64,000 nt of DNA. Origin: GCA-020344555 sp964548955 (GTDB lineage Bacteria > Planctomycetota > Phycisphaerae > UBA1845). The notes under the pieces were generated by a model that did not search any database, was not told the origin of the DNA, and saw only the letters and a list, made by a program, of their open reading frames with translations. This document shows positions 25,193-34,157 of the stretch, piece after piece (within the stretch, counting starts at the first letter, position 1; each line of letters opens with the position of its first letter). The stretch is taken from assembly GCA_964548955.1 (NCBI GenBank), contig CAZJTP010000002.1, forward strand, positions 4,479 to 68,478, in the 5' to 3' direction. The position numbers and the translations under genes were made by a program.

Positions 25193-27472
25193 TTAGCCCG
25201 CCTCCGGCGCGTCGCCGGTCTGCATCTCGTGCATGATCAGAAGCGAGAGCAACCAGGACAGTACGGATTCGGCACCCTGGTTCTCGTTTACACCTGACGC
25301 GCTGAGTCCGTCATGGCACCCGCGCGACTTGAAATCGATCACCGGTACTCCAAGGTCGTTGCGACCAACATACCACTCAAAACATCGACGCATTTCGGTG
25401 AGCCACTTCGTATCACCCGATACGCGGTAGGCGGCCTTGCAGGCGCCGATCAGGGCTGCCGGCTCGAGCGCCTGTTGGTCGTAACGTGCCCGTTCACCAG
25501 TCCGCCGCATCCACCCTTTGTTTCCGATGATCGAAAGGTGGCCTTGTCCTGCGGTTTGCACATCACAAAGCCATTGCAGAACGCGCAGACCACGATCAAC
25601 CAGCTCTTGTCGTTCCAGTTGAAGCCCGGTGATGATCAGCGCTTGAGGCATCCGTCCATTGTCATAGGTGACGGTGTCTTCGAACCAGGGCCAGTCGTCC
25701 GACTCGTGCTTAGCGAAAGCGGCGTTGAGCCGATCGGCCAGTCGAACCTTTTGGGTACAAACTTCGGTGTCATCGCTGAACTGCCTGAGGTAATAGTGCA
25801 ACCCGAGGATGCTCAGGGACCAGGAGCGAGGCGATTGGAGCGTCTCAAGTGCCGACAGCGCACTCCGAAAGAGATCCGTCGCCAGTCGCCGTGTCGATTC
25901 GTTCGGGGTGTGCAGAATCAGGTAGCCCAGCGCCCAGATCGTCCGTCCCTGACAGTCATCGTTTCCGTCCTCATCCAGCCAACGACGGTCGTAGGACATG
26001 AAGTTTCTAAACCGTCCCGTCTCCGGGATGTGCGCGAAATGCAGGAACGAAAGATAGACGTGAAGGTTTCGCAGCGTCTGCTCGTCCTGAAGGAGCATCC
26101 AGGCCATCGCTGACACGATCAAGGCACGAGCATTATCGTCCGTGCAGTAGCCGTGCCGGCGATCCGGCGTCGCGTACAGGGCGTGCTGCAGCATACCGGT
26201 GTCGTCGGTCAGGGTGAACAGATGATCCAGCCGAGGCTCCGGCAGCGACATCCGCATCAGGACCTTGCGCTCCGAGACGGTGTCCGGCACCGTCTCCGCG
26301 AAGGTCTGCCGCGCGTGGGCGAGCGTTTCTAGGTATTGCTCTGCGACGCGCGGCCATATCATCTCCCGCCCATAGTCATAGGCGGCCTTGCGGATGCCGT
26401 TGCGTGTCTGCTCCTCGTCAAGCAATTCCCGGAGGTTTTCGGTGAAGCCGTCCGTGTTGCCGAAGTCGACAAGCCGCCCGCGCCCGTTGGCCAGAAGCTC
26501 CTGTGCGTGCCAGTACGGCGTGGAGATGATCGCCTTGCCCGAAGCCAGCGCGTACGCCAGCGTACCCGAGGTGATCTGTTCCTTGTTGGGATATGGTGTC
26601 ACATAGATGTCAGCCGCCTGCAGATACTCACGCAAGTCCTCCACCGACACGTAACGATTATGAAACAGGACGTTCGTCTGAATGCCAAGCTCAACGGCAC
26701 GCCGCTCCAGGGAAATTCGATACAGTTCACCCGATTCGCGAACGACGCCCGGATGGGTCACGCCGAGAATCACGTAAGCCACGTCCGGATGGTCGGGGAC
26801 GGTCTTCGCGAGGGCGTCCAGCATCATCTCGATACCCTTGCCAGGCCCGAGTAGGCCGAACGTCAGAATCATCGGACGACCGCTGAGGCCGAAACGCTCC
26901 TTGTACGGCTCGGTGTCCCCGAATGAAATGTCCGGCACGCCGTGAGGAATCAGCCTGGTACGACCCAGCGGCACACCGTAGACTCCATTGAGGATCAATC
27001 GGGCCCGGTCGGCCATCACGACGACGACGCTGCTCCTGGCGCAGACTCGCTTCAAGACCTCTTGCTGCTTGGGCGTGGGTTCGCTGACGACGGAGTGAAG
27101 CGTCGAGACGACGGGTTTTTTGAGGCGTTCGAGCAGATCGAAGAGATAGTCCCCGCACTCCCCGCCGAATAGACCGTATTCGTGCTGAAGGCACACCACA
27201 TCCACCTTGCCCGTGTTGAGAATTTCCGCGGCATTGCGGTAGTCCTCTCGGCGGTGCTGGTGAATTTGCACAGTCACTTCATGCCCATAGTCATATTCCA
27301 TGTCACGATCGTTCATGGCGATGATTGCAACGCGGTTTCCATCGGGCATGGGTTGGTCGTAGCCCGCCTTTGCGATGGCCGTCGCAAGATCATGCGTGAA
27401 CGTAGCGATTCCGCATCGTCGCGGCACGTAGGAGCCGAGCATCGCGATCCGGACTCGGTGGGCGTTGGGCAT
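25193..27472 (-). CDS. Bimodular GT4 glycosyltransferase fused to an alpha/alpha-barrel domain
   Basis: A 759-residue fusion. Residues 1-390 are a GT4 transferase (IAMLGSYVPRRCGIATFTHDL; LTFGLLGPGKGIEMMLDALA; YPNKEQITSGTLAYALASGK). Residues about 420-750 are an all-helical segment like (alpha/alpha)6 glycoside-binding or glycosidase domains (GYCTDDNARALIVSAMA, TVTYDNGRMPQALIITGLQL, VNENQGAESVLSWLLS). It heads a compact minus-strand operon, 30 bases before GH130. The combination GT4, GH130 and GT4-helical is a recurring mannan-type glycan set in several phyla, as recalled from family knowledge. The substrate is not shown by the sequence. Confidence 0.88.
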   Translation of the reverse strand: MPNAHRVRIAMLGSYVPRRCGIATFTHDLATAIAKAGYDQPMPDGNRVAIIAMNDRDMEYDYGHEVTVQIHQHRREDYRNAAEILNTGKVDVVCLQHEYGLFGGECGDYLFDLLERLKKPVVSTLHSVVSEPTPKQQEVLKRVCARSSVVVVMADRARLILNGVYGVPLGRTRLIPHGVPDISFGDTEPYKERFGLSGRPMILTFGLLGPGKGIEMMLDALAKTVPDHPDVAYVILGVTHPGVVRESGELYRISLERRAVELGIQTNVLFHNRYVSVEDLREYLQAADIYVTPYPNKEQITSGTLAYALASGKAIISTPYWHAQELLANGRGRLVDFGNTDGFTENLRELLDEEQTRNGIRKAAYDYGREMIWPRVAEQYLETLAHARQTFAETVPDTVSERKVLMRMSLPEPRLDHLFTLTDDTGMLQHALYATPDRRHGYCTDDNARALIVSAMAWMLLQDEQTLRNLHVYLSFLHFAHIPETGRFRNFMSYDRRWLDEDGNDDCQGRTIWALGYLILHTPNESTRRLATDLFRSALSALETLQSPRSWSLSILGLHYYLRQFSDDTEVCTQKVRLADRLNAAFAKHESDDWPWFEDTVTYDNGRMPQALIITGLQLERQELVDRGLRVLQWLCDVQTAGQGHLSIIGNKGWMRRTGERARYDQQALEPAALIGACKAAYRVSGDTKWLTEMRRCFEWYVGRNDLGVPVIDFKSRGCHDGLSASGVNENQGAESVLSWLLSLLIMHEMQTGDAPEAG

Positions 27473-27798
27473 CGTTCCATCCTGTGCGGGGAGCAGATAG
27501 ACCTCCCTACCTGCAAGAGCAATGTAAGTGTAAGCAATTTCTGCTCCATGCCAAGGGAATCGGCCTTGACCACATCCGGCTGAAACGTACGCCCGATACT
27601 CGTCTCCACAGCACTGCCGCCGACTACCGTCTGGGGCGCGGTAGCGTGGGATTTGACCGGGCCGACGACTTCACTCCGAAGCGTCATCGTCCGATAGAAC
27701 GTGGCGGTAGAGCGCCGTCCGCACGGGTTCGCAAACAAACGCCCGGCCTCTTGGAAACGCCGCGAAGACCGCGCCGGACCGGATAGCGTGAGGTCTGT
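27473..27798. other. Divergent promoter region
   Basis: About 325 bases between the glycan operon and the VKOR gene. Both strands keep open frames, but their composition is not convincing. TTGCTTACACTTACATTGC on the minus strand may hold a promoter for the glycan operon. Confidence 0.35.
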
Positions 27799-29265
27799 GT
27801 GCACGCACCTGCCGCGCATGCGGCGTCTTTGTCCGGGTCTCCAGCAGCGAGCACGGTCGCACCGGATATGTCGATGATCAGACGTACGCACCACGCCCGC
27901 ATCCTTTGGGTCGTTGTCCTGGCAGCCGCTCTGGCTGGTGCTTGGGTGTGCGGCACGCTGCTTGTCGAGCATGACGGCGGCTGGCACGTCGGACGAGACG
28001 ACACCGGTTACCTGCTACGTTTGTGCGAATCGCAGATCGTACCGAGCGCAAGCTGCGCCGATGTAGTCGGCAGTCGGTGGGGCTCATTTGACGTGTACAT
28101 CGGTTCACGCCGCGTTTACGTTCCGACCTCGTTGATCGGTATTGCCTACTTCGTCTCGATCGCCGTCTGGTTTGCAATACTCGGGTGCATCCCCGCGACT
28201 GCACGCCGGCTGTGGCAGTTGACGCTGCTCGTCGTCTCATGCGGGCTGGCGGGATCCATCTTCTTCACGGCGTTGATGGCGCTGACCTTATCGCAGTGGT
28301 GCCCGCTTTGTGTCATCGCGCACGTGCTGAACGCAGGTGTATTCATCGGTACCGTCTGGTTGTGGCGTAACGTGGGTCGCGTCGGAGCGCATGAGGCGAC
28401 AATCAGTACGTCAGACGCTCCCGCCATCGGACGGATTCACGGGCGACTCGCGGGGTGGGCGGTGGTCGCGGCCGGCGCCGCCTGCGTCGGGCTGTGGTTC
28501 TACTTTGACGCCATGACCGAGGTACGCCGCCAGTGGCGGAAGCTCCAGGAATTGAATCAGGTCGTCGCGGCGATGCAGAACGATCGAGGGTTCGTGTTAC
28601 GCGAGTACTTCGCCCAGCCGGTCGTCGATTTACCTCGTCGGCCTCGCGACGACCATGTCGCACCACCGGATGCGCGTGAATCCGCACCGACGCTGGTGGT
28701 GTTCACGGATTACGATTCCTCGGCGTGTGCATGTATTGAGTCGCGCCGTCGGGCCATCATCGAAAATCCTTTCGCCGGTCGTTTGCGAATCGACTACCGT
28801 CACTTTCCGGGAGAATTGATCGACCCTGCCTCTAACCGGAACAACGGAGCCGCCCGAGCCAACAGGTCGGCGGCAGTAGTGAGAAACGGCCCTTACGCCG
28901 GTCTCGCGGCTGAAGCAGCGCGATTGCAGGGTGGAGAGTCGGCGTTTTCAGCCATGCACCGGCTTCTGTTTGAGCATCGCAAGGATCATCCGCATCCCGG
29001 CTACGCACGGCTTGCGCGGCGTGCCGGGCTGGATGCGAAGCGGCTGTTGGCCGACATGAACAGTGACATCGTTCGGCGCCGCATCCAGGAGGATGTCGCC
29101 CTGGCGACCGGCGCCGGCGCTTCGACTGCGCCCGCCCTGTTCCTCAAGGGGAGGCGTGTTCCGGATCTCTGCGTAGCGAGCCGGGTGTTTTGGGAGGCCG
29201 TCGCCGAGGCGTTACCGCAAGGACCGGTGCGAACCGCCGCAGGCACCGAAGTGGTATCGCGATGA
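27799..29265 (+). CDS. Vitamin K epoxide reductase (VKOR) fused to a DsbA-like domain
   Basis: A 488-residue membrane protein. The VKOR module (about 30-190) has the loop cysteines C76 and C86 (CESQIVPSASC), the serine/glycine segment VPTSLIGIAY, and the quinone-side redox pair C168-P-L-C171 (SQWCPLC), in a four-helix bundle. A fifth helix (about 215-237) leads to a DsbA/thioredoxin-like domain (about 295-480). There the normal CxxC is replaced by C310-A-C312 (DSSACACIES). Fused VKOR-thioredoxins oxidise secreted thiols and pass electrons to quinone. GTG 27799 follows TGAGGTCT; ATG 27868 is an alternative. It overlaps the PqqD-like gene by 4 bases (ATGA). Confidence 0.88.
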   Translation: MHAPAAHAASLSGSPAASTVAPDMSMIRRTHHARILWVVVLAAALAGAWVCGTLLVEHDGGWHVGRDDTGYLLRLCESQIVPSASCADVVGSRWGSFDVYIGSRRVYVPTSLIGIAYFVSIAVWFAILGCIPATARRLWQLTLLVVSCGLAGSIFFTALMALTLSQWCPLCVIAHVLNAGVFIGTVWLWRNVGRVGAHEATISTSDAPAIGRIHGRLAGWAVVAAGAACVGLWFYFDAMTEVRRQWRKLQELNQVVAAMQNDRGFVLREYFAQPVVDLPRRPRDDHVAPPDARESAPTLVVFTDYDSSACACIESRRRAIIENPFAGRLRIDYRHFPGELIDPASNRNNGAARANRSAAVVRNGPYAGLAAEAARLQGGESAFSAMHRLLFEHRKDHPHPGYARLARRAGLDAKRLLADMNSDIVRRRIQEDVALATGAGASTAPALFLKGRRVPDLCVASRVFWEAVAEALPQGPVRTAAGTEVVSR

Positions 29266-29597
29266 ACGTCGGGGCGATTGGAATGACAATGAGCGAAACA
29301 AGCTCAACCACGACCATGGCACAACGCCCGCTCCGTCGGACTGACGTGAGGATGCACGAACTCGACGGCGAGGCTCTGATCTTCGATCCGGTATCGGCCG
29401 ATACCCATCGGCTGAATGAAACGGCGCTGTTCATCTGGCGGCAGTGCAATGCCCGGCAGGACGCCTCACAAATCGCAGAGCGCCTTACCGACATGTACAA
29501 CGTGTCGCGCGACGAAGCCCTTGAATGCGTGGAGCGCTTGTTGGAGACGCTCCGGGAGCGCAAGTTGATTATCGAGGCGGGCGAGGGCGGAACGTAA
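29262..29597 (+). CDS. PqqD-like peptide-binding protein
   Basis: A 111-residue PqqD-family protein, which in known systems binds a precursor peptide for modification. The core is GEALIFDPVSADTHRLNETA, LFIWRQCN, the DASQIAERL helix and LERLLETLRERKLI, matching the winged-helix PqqD fold. The start overlaps the VKOR stop (ATGA at 29262); ATG 29283 is possible. It precedes an HprK-like kinase and a nucleotidyltransferase. This trio resembles the cassette called HPr-rel-A in family databases. No precursor peptide is identified near it. Confidence 0.85.
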   Translation: MNVGAIGMTMSETSSTTTMAQRPLRRTDVRMHELDGEALIFDPVSADTHRLNETALFIWRQCNARQDASQIAERLTDMYNVSRDEALECVERLLETLRERKLIIEAGEGGT

Positions 29598-29623
29598 ACA
29601 CGAATGTGCGAAGGTGACGCGGC

Positions 29624-30523
29624 GTGATCGGACATACCGTCCCACAGACCCGGCGCTTCCAGATTGGTGTCGTGCATGCGGCACTAACGACACCGCTGCG
29701 CGGACTGCGCGACCGCTACACCGCCCTCTATCGCCAGTTTCAAACGGACAAACCAAACGCGCGAGAAGTTCATGTGGAGGTTCAGCCAAGACGCCTTCCG
29801 CCGTGGCGGCGCAAATGCTATGAGGTGACCGTCAACGGGCGGTTGCAGTTTGAACCGTCGCGCGCGGATGAAATCCTGCCCTACGTCGAATGGTCGATCA
29901 ACTGGGAAGTGCCGGAAGTGATGCCGGAATACCTCCAGTTGCACGCGTCATCGATGGAGGTCGGCGGGGCCGGCGTGATCTTCCCAGGACAATCAGGCAG
30001 TGGGAAATCCACGCTGACCGTAGGATTGCTGGCGCGCGGGTGGCGATATCTCTGCGATGAGTTCGCCCTGATCCACACGGATACGCTCGCTCTGCACCCC
30101 TATCCACGGGCGATCTGCATCAAAAAGCCCGCGTATCCGGTCATTAAATCGCTGGGGCTACGCCTGCACGGCGATCGCCAGTACCTCAAAGGGTTTAAGG
30201 GGTGGGTCGGATTCATCAATCCGGTCGAGGTGCATCCCAATGCCATCGGCCAGGCATGCCCGATCCGGTACGTCATCTTCCCGAGGTACACGCGCGGCGC
30301 CACACCAATGTTGATCCCGATCAGCCGTGCCGAGGCGGCGTTTGATTTACATGCGGTGTGCTTCAATCTTTTCGGATGCCAAACGCTGGGTCTGGACGTG
30401 CTGGCGGGGATGATTCGCCAGGCGTCCTGCTATAGGCTGATCGGCGGAGAGATTGCAGCCACGTGTGATCTGGTTGGGCGATTGGTGGAAGGCGGCATGG
30501 GTCAACAGGCGCAAAGCGCTTGA
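29624..30523 (+). CDS. HprK-related kinase (HPr-rel-A type)
   Basis: A 299-residue P-loop protein related to the C-terminal kinase half of HPr kinase/phosphorylase. Walker A is FPGQSGSGKSTLTVGLL (about residues 118-134), with the HprK-like H-A-S-S before it (YLQLHASSMEV) and an acidic element DEFALIHTD after. It lacks the N-terminal domain of true HprK, and no HPr lies here, so it may phosphorylate a peptide or other protein. GTG start. Its stop overlaps the next gene's start. Confidence 0.85.
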   Translation: MIGHTVPQTRRFQIGVVHAALTTPLRGLRDRYTALYRQFQTDKPNAREVHVEVQPRRLPPWRRKCYEVTVNGRLQFEPSRADEILPYVEWSINWEVPEVMPEYLQLHASSMEVGGAGVIFPGQSGSGKSTLTVGLLARGWRYLCDEFALIHTDTLALHPYPRAICIKKPAYPVIKSLGLRLHGDRQYLKGFKGWVGFINPVEVHPNAIGQACPIRYVIFPRYTRGATPMLIPISRAEAAFDLHAVCFNLFGCQTLGLDVLAGMIRQASCYRLIGGEIAATCDLVGRLVEGGMGQQAQSA

Positions 30524-31761
30524 GTGATCAGTACCCCGCGGCTCGATGTCAACGGGATCAATCGGTGAGAGAACTTGACACCCAATTGACCGCTTGGTTG
30601 CGGGCACAAAGACCCGCCGACGTGAACCCGCCGTGCACCGTTATCGAGTGGAACCGCTTCGTGACGGAAGCACACCAGGCCGGTATGGCCGGGCTGCTTC
30701 TAGAGCATGTGTCGCGCTACGACTTGCCGCTACCCTCGCGCGTCTCTTCCGGACTTCATCGTGGTGCCATGGCCATCGCCGCGCTCAACATGAACCTGAC
30801 CGAAGAGCTCGAGCGCGTCTTAGGCGCCTTCAACCGCGCGAGTGTGCCCGTCATGTTGCTCAAAGGGGCCGCCCTGAACCTTACCGTCTACCCGCGTCCC
30901 GATCTGCGTCCCATGAGCGACATCGACCTGCTCATCCGGCCCAAACACGTCGAGGAAACGCTCCGATTACTTGCGAACCACGGGTGTCGACGCGGCTTCG
31001 ATCTTGTACGCGACGGGTTTTTCCCGAGGTACCATTATGAGGTGGAGTTGATCACCGGCTCACCCAGCCCTGTCCGCATTGATCTTCATGCCCGGCCACT
31101 TCGGCCTCTGCGCGTCGCCCGGACCATGCCCGATGACGCCTTCTGGGAGGCCGCCCAAACGATCCACGTCGGTCAATCAACGGCAGTGATCCCGCGGCCG
31201 GAGGTCATGTTCATTCACCTGACCGCCCACGCCGCGTATCACGGATGCTCGCGACTGCTTTGGCTGTACGACATCAAGCGGCTTACGGAGCACTATGGCA
31301 AATCGATGGACTGGTCACTTGTTGTACAACGATTGGAAGACTGGCGTTTGTCGTTACCGGTGCGGCGAGCAATGGAACGCACTACAGAGCTTTTCGGACC
31401 CGTCTGTCCGCCGGAAGTGATGAACGAATTGGGCGGGCATAGGGTGAGCTGGCGCGACAGGATCGCACTTGCACACGCACCACGGGACGCGGCATCACCC
31501 ATCACCCATGTTGCGGTGGACTTGCTCTGCACGCCGGGCATCCGGTTTCGAATAGGCTATCTCCTCGCATTCCTCTTCCCCGGTCGCGCCCACCTCGGTG
31601 ATGTGTATCCCTATCGCCATTTAGGCTGGATGCTCTGCGCCCATGCTTGGAGGGTATTCCGTACGCTGGGACGAATGGCGAGCGTACCTTGCCGCGGACT
31701 TGTGCGCGTTGCACACCGTATGCGGAGCGACTCGCGACCCGCGGTCCGGATCGGGTTGTAG
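30520..31761 (+). CDS. Nucleotidyltransferase-family protein of the HPr-rel-A cassette
   Basis: A 413-residue protein of the uncharacterised nucleotidyltransferase family. The N-terminal helical part is followed by a Pol-beta-like core with LLKGAALNLTVYPRPDLRPM then SDIDLLI (acidic D-I-D) and a second acid in RIDLHARP; the helical C-terminal half contains HLTAHAAYHGCSRLLWLYD. It might transfer a nucleotide to a protein, peptide or sugar. Start at 30520, overlapping the HprK-like stop by 4 bases. It is the third gene of the coupled trio. Confidence 0.82.
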   Translation: MSDQYPAARCQRDQSVRELDTQLTAWLRAQRPADVNPPCTVIEWNRFVTEAHQAGMAGLLLEHVSRYDLPLPSRVSSGLHRGAMAIAALNMNLTEELERVLGAFNRASVPVMLLKGAALNLTVYPRPDLRPMSDIDLLIRPKHVEETLRLLANHGCRRGFDLVRDGFFPRYHYEVELITGSPSPVRIDLHARPLRPLRVARTMPDDAFWEAAQTIHVGQSTAVIPRPEVMFIHLTAHAAYHGCSRLLWLYDIKRLTEHYGKSMDWSLVVQRLEDWRLSLPVRRAMERTTELFGPVCPPEVMNELGGHRVSWRDRIALAHAPRDAASPITHVAVDLLCTPGIRFRIGYLLAFLFPGRAHLGDVYPYRHLGWMLCAHAWRVFRTLGRMASVPCRGLVRVAHRMRSDSRPAVRIGL

Positions 31762-32133
31762 GGCAGGGGGTTGTTGCTACTTTGTCGCAACGTTCGCCTG
31801 CCTCAAACAGTCGGAGCCCTGAGTGCAAGCGACGGGTCATGTACCCCCTCGCTTGCGCTTGGGGTTCGGATCAGGGACAGGTAGGTCAACGGCCCGACAA
31901 GTCAGGCCAACGACCTGCCCTGCACGTTCCCAAGGGGCGGAACGCGAGTTGCACCCTAATGGTTTGGATTCCGCATCCGGCGCGGTCGATATCAAAGAGC
32001 GGATGCGCTATCCGGTGTGGAACGGATGTGTTGTCTTGATCCGAGCCCCAAGCGTAAGCGCGGGGTTTCAATGCCGATTGCCACCGAAGGGATACCCGTC
32101 GCTGGCGCTCCGGGCTCCAAGAAGTGATGGATC
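31762..32133. repeat. Spacer with two family D repeats
   Basis: About 370 bases. Family D units lie at 31811-31872 and 32041-32118. No small peptide gene is convincing, although one is expected near a PqqD-like protein. Confidence 0.6.
32041..32118. repeat. Family D palindromic repeat pair
   Basis: CCGAGCCCCAAGCGTAAGCG and, 40 bases on, GTCGCTGGCGCTCCGGGCTC: the same two-part layout as at 4194-4270. Confidence 0.8.
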
Positions 32134-33234
32134 ATGGAGGATCCACGGGGGACAGACGTTGGAAACACGCCGCGATTGCGGCAGTTGGATGATTGTACAA
32201 CAAAATCAACAGACAACGAGGCAAGTTGGGTGCCCAACACACGTAAAACGGTTTCGGTGATAATGACCGTCAAGAACGACGCGGCCGGCTGCGCGGTCAC
32301 GCTCGATTCTTTGAGGAATCAGACACGCAGCCCCAATGAAATCATCGTCGTCGACGGTGGGTCCACCGACGAGACCATTGAGTTGATCCGCCGATATGCC
32401 GCACGCGATTCACGAATCCGTCTGATCGAAGCGCCTGGCGTGAACATCGCCCATGGACGAAACATCGCCGTCGAGGCTACATCCGGTGGGATCATCGCCA
32501 GCATCGACAGCGGCTGCCGCGCCCAGCCGGACTGGCTGAAAAAGCTTATCCAGCCGTTCGAGAAGGACCCGGAGATCGAGTTTGTCGCAGGTTTCTACAA
32601 AATCGACGGACGCACGCTTCTGGAAAACGTCGTCGGGCTTGCGACGATGCGCGGCCAACTGAACCCGGTCGATCCGGAGACCTTCAATCCCTCCGCACGA
32701 TCAATGGCCTGCGCAAAAATGCTCTGGTCGCGCGCCGGTGGGTGGCCGGAGTGGGTCGATTTCTCCGAGGACACGCTATTCGATCGCAAGGTGCGGCGTA
32801 TGGATGCTCGTTGGCAATTCGCCGGCGACGCGGTTGTTCAGTGGCGGCCGCGGGGTTCCTTCCGAGCGATCGCGAAGCAGTTTTTCCACTACGGCACGGG
32901 GCGAGGCCACACGCAGATCGGCGCCGCAGGCTTCGCGTACAACCTGCGGAACATCCTGCTGATCATAGTGATAGGTGCGATTTGCTTTGTGACGACTTGG
33001 GCCATTCCCGCGCTCGTGGTGCTGCTAGGTTACTTCTACGTCTGGACGTTTCACAACAAGGCTGTGCGAATCGCACGGCGGACTGAGCGGCTGCTTGCGT
33101 ATCCCGTCTGCCTTTGTGTCATGTGGGTGGTACTGGCTTCGAACACAGCCGGGTATCTGGTCGGATCATGGCAGCAATGGCGAAACCGTGACCGATACCG
33201 GCACCGGATGGAGGCGTACCTCGCGGGCTCGTGA
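32134..33234 (+). CDS. Glycosyltransferase family 2 membrane protein
   Basis: A 366-residue GT-A transferase. Start of the fold: KTVSVIMTVKNDAAGCAVTL; donor-site acids in IIVVDGGSTDETIELIR and the metal-site D-S-G in ASIDSGCRAQPDWL. Two transmembrane helices lie near residues 275-310 and 325-345. It probably builds a cell-surface or lipid-linked glycan. It follows the HprK/nucleotidyltransferase cassette after a repeat spacer and may be functionally tied to it. The start is uncertain because the first 40 residues are not conserved and the ribosome-binding site is weak. Confidence 0.87.
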   Translation: MEDPRGTDVGNTPRLRQLDDCTTKSTDNEASWVPNTRKTVSVIMTVKNDAAGCAVTLDSLRNQTRSPNEIIVVDGGSTDETIELIRRYAARDSRIRLIEAPGVNIAHGRNIAVEATSGGIIASIDSGCRAQPDWLKKLIQPFEKDPEIEFVAGFYKIDGRTLLENVVGLATMRGQLNPVDPETFNPSARSMACAKMLWSRAGGWPEWVDFSEDTLFDRKVRRMDARWQFAGDAVVQWRPRGSFRAIAKQFFHYGTGRGHTQIGAAGFAYNLRNILLIIVIGAICFVTTWAIPALVVLLGYFYVWTFHNKAVRIARRTERLLAYPVCLCVMWVVLASNTAGYLVGSWQQWRNRDRYRHRMEAYLAGS

Positions 33235-33269
33235 CCGCGCGCTGCGACCCGCAAAGGGTCATTGTGGTG

Positions 33270-34157
33270 TCACAAAAGCGCGGTGCTGAAGTACCGTTCG
33301 GCCCGATCGGGCAGGACGGTGGCGATGTTGCCTTTGACGGACTTAGCTAGCTGTCGGGCGGCCCAGACATTCGCGCCGGATGATATGCCCACCAAAAGCC
33401 CGTGATCGCGCCCGAGCTGCCTGGTCGTTTCGATGGCATCCTCGTCGGTTACTTCAATGACTTTGTCAACGAGTGCCACGTCGAGAACACCGGGAATGAA
33501 ACCGTCACCGATCCCTTGAATCTGATGCAGCCCCGGCTCGTGACCAAGCAGGGCCGAGACGTTCTTCGGCTCGACGGCCACGATCTTGATATGCGGATTG
33601 TGCTCCTTGAGGAACTTGCCCACGCCCTGCAAGGTTCCGCCGCTGCCCACGCCGGCCACGAAACAGTCTATGTCTCCGTGGAGTTGATGCCACAGTTCCG
33701 GACCCGTGCCCTCGTAATGCGCCCGGGGGTTGTCGGGGTTCTCGAACTGCTGTGGGACGAAGATGCGCGGATTCTTGGCGGCCATTTCCTCCACGACACG
33801 AACGGAACCAGAGAGGCTTTCCTTATCGGGCGTCAGAATCAGCTCCGCCCCCGTGGCTTTGATCAGCTTCTTGCGTTCCACGCTCATACCTTCGGGCATG
33901 ACGATCCGGACGGAGTAGCCCTTCATCCGCCCGATCAACGCAACGCCGATGCCCGTGTTGCCGGAGGTGGGCTCGACAACGATCGAATCGCTGCTGAGAC
34001 GCCCGTCGCGTTCCGCGCCCTCAAGCATGGCGACGGCCACGCGGTCCTTGATGCTTCCGCCGGGATTGAGGAACTCCGCCTTGGCGAAGATTCTATCCCC
34101 GTCCACGCGAACAAGCGGAGTATTGCCGATAAGATCGAGAATGTTGCCGGTCAGCAT
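33270..34157 (-). CDS. cysK: Cysteine synthase
   Basis: A 295-residue PLP enzyme making cysteine from O-acetylserine and sulfide. The Schiff-base Lys is in LNPGGSIKDRVAV, the substrate loop is PTSGNTGIGVALI, and the PLP phosphate loop is GVGSGGTLQGVGKFL. The C-terminal GISSGAN with the usual domain is present. ATG start opens MLTGNILDLIGNTPLV. Slightly short for CysK/CysM (about 300-320), so which of the two cannot be told with confidence. Convergent with the GT2 gene. Confidence 0.93.
   Translation of the reverse strand: MLTGNILDLIGNTPLVRVDGDRIFAKAEFLNPGGSIKDRVAVAMLEGAERDGRLSSDSIVVEPTSGNTGIGVALIGRMKGYSVRIVMPEGMSVERKKLIKATGAELILTPDKESLSGSVRVVEEMAAKNPRIFVPQQFENPDNPRAHYEGTGPELWHQLHGDIDCFVAGVGSGGTLQGVGKFLKEHNPHIKIVAVEPKNVSALLGHEPGLHQIQGIGDGFIPGVLDVALVDKVIEVTDEDAIETTRQLGRDHGLLVGISSGANVWAARQLAKSVKGNIATVLPDRAERYFSTALL

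Noticed and set aside
27313..27687. Minus-strand frame beginning MTLRSEVVGPVKSHATAP as a precursor peptide for the PqqD-like system
   Set aside because: It runs without a stop into the start of the GT4 fusion gene in another frame, has no ribosome-binding site and is in the wrong direction.
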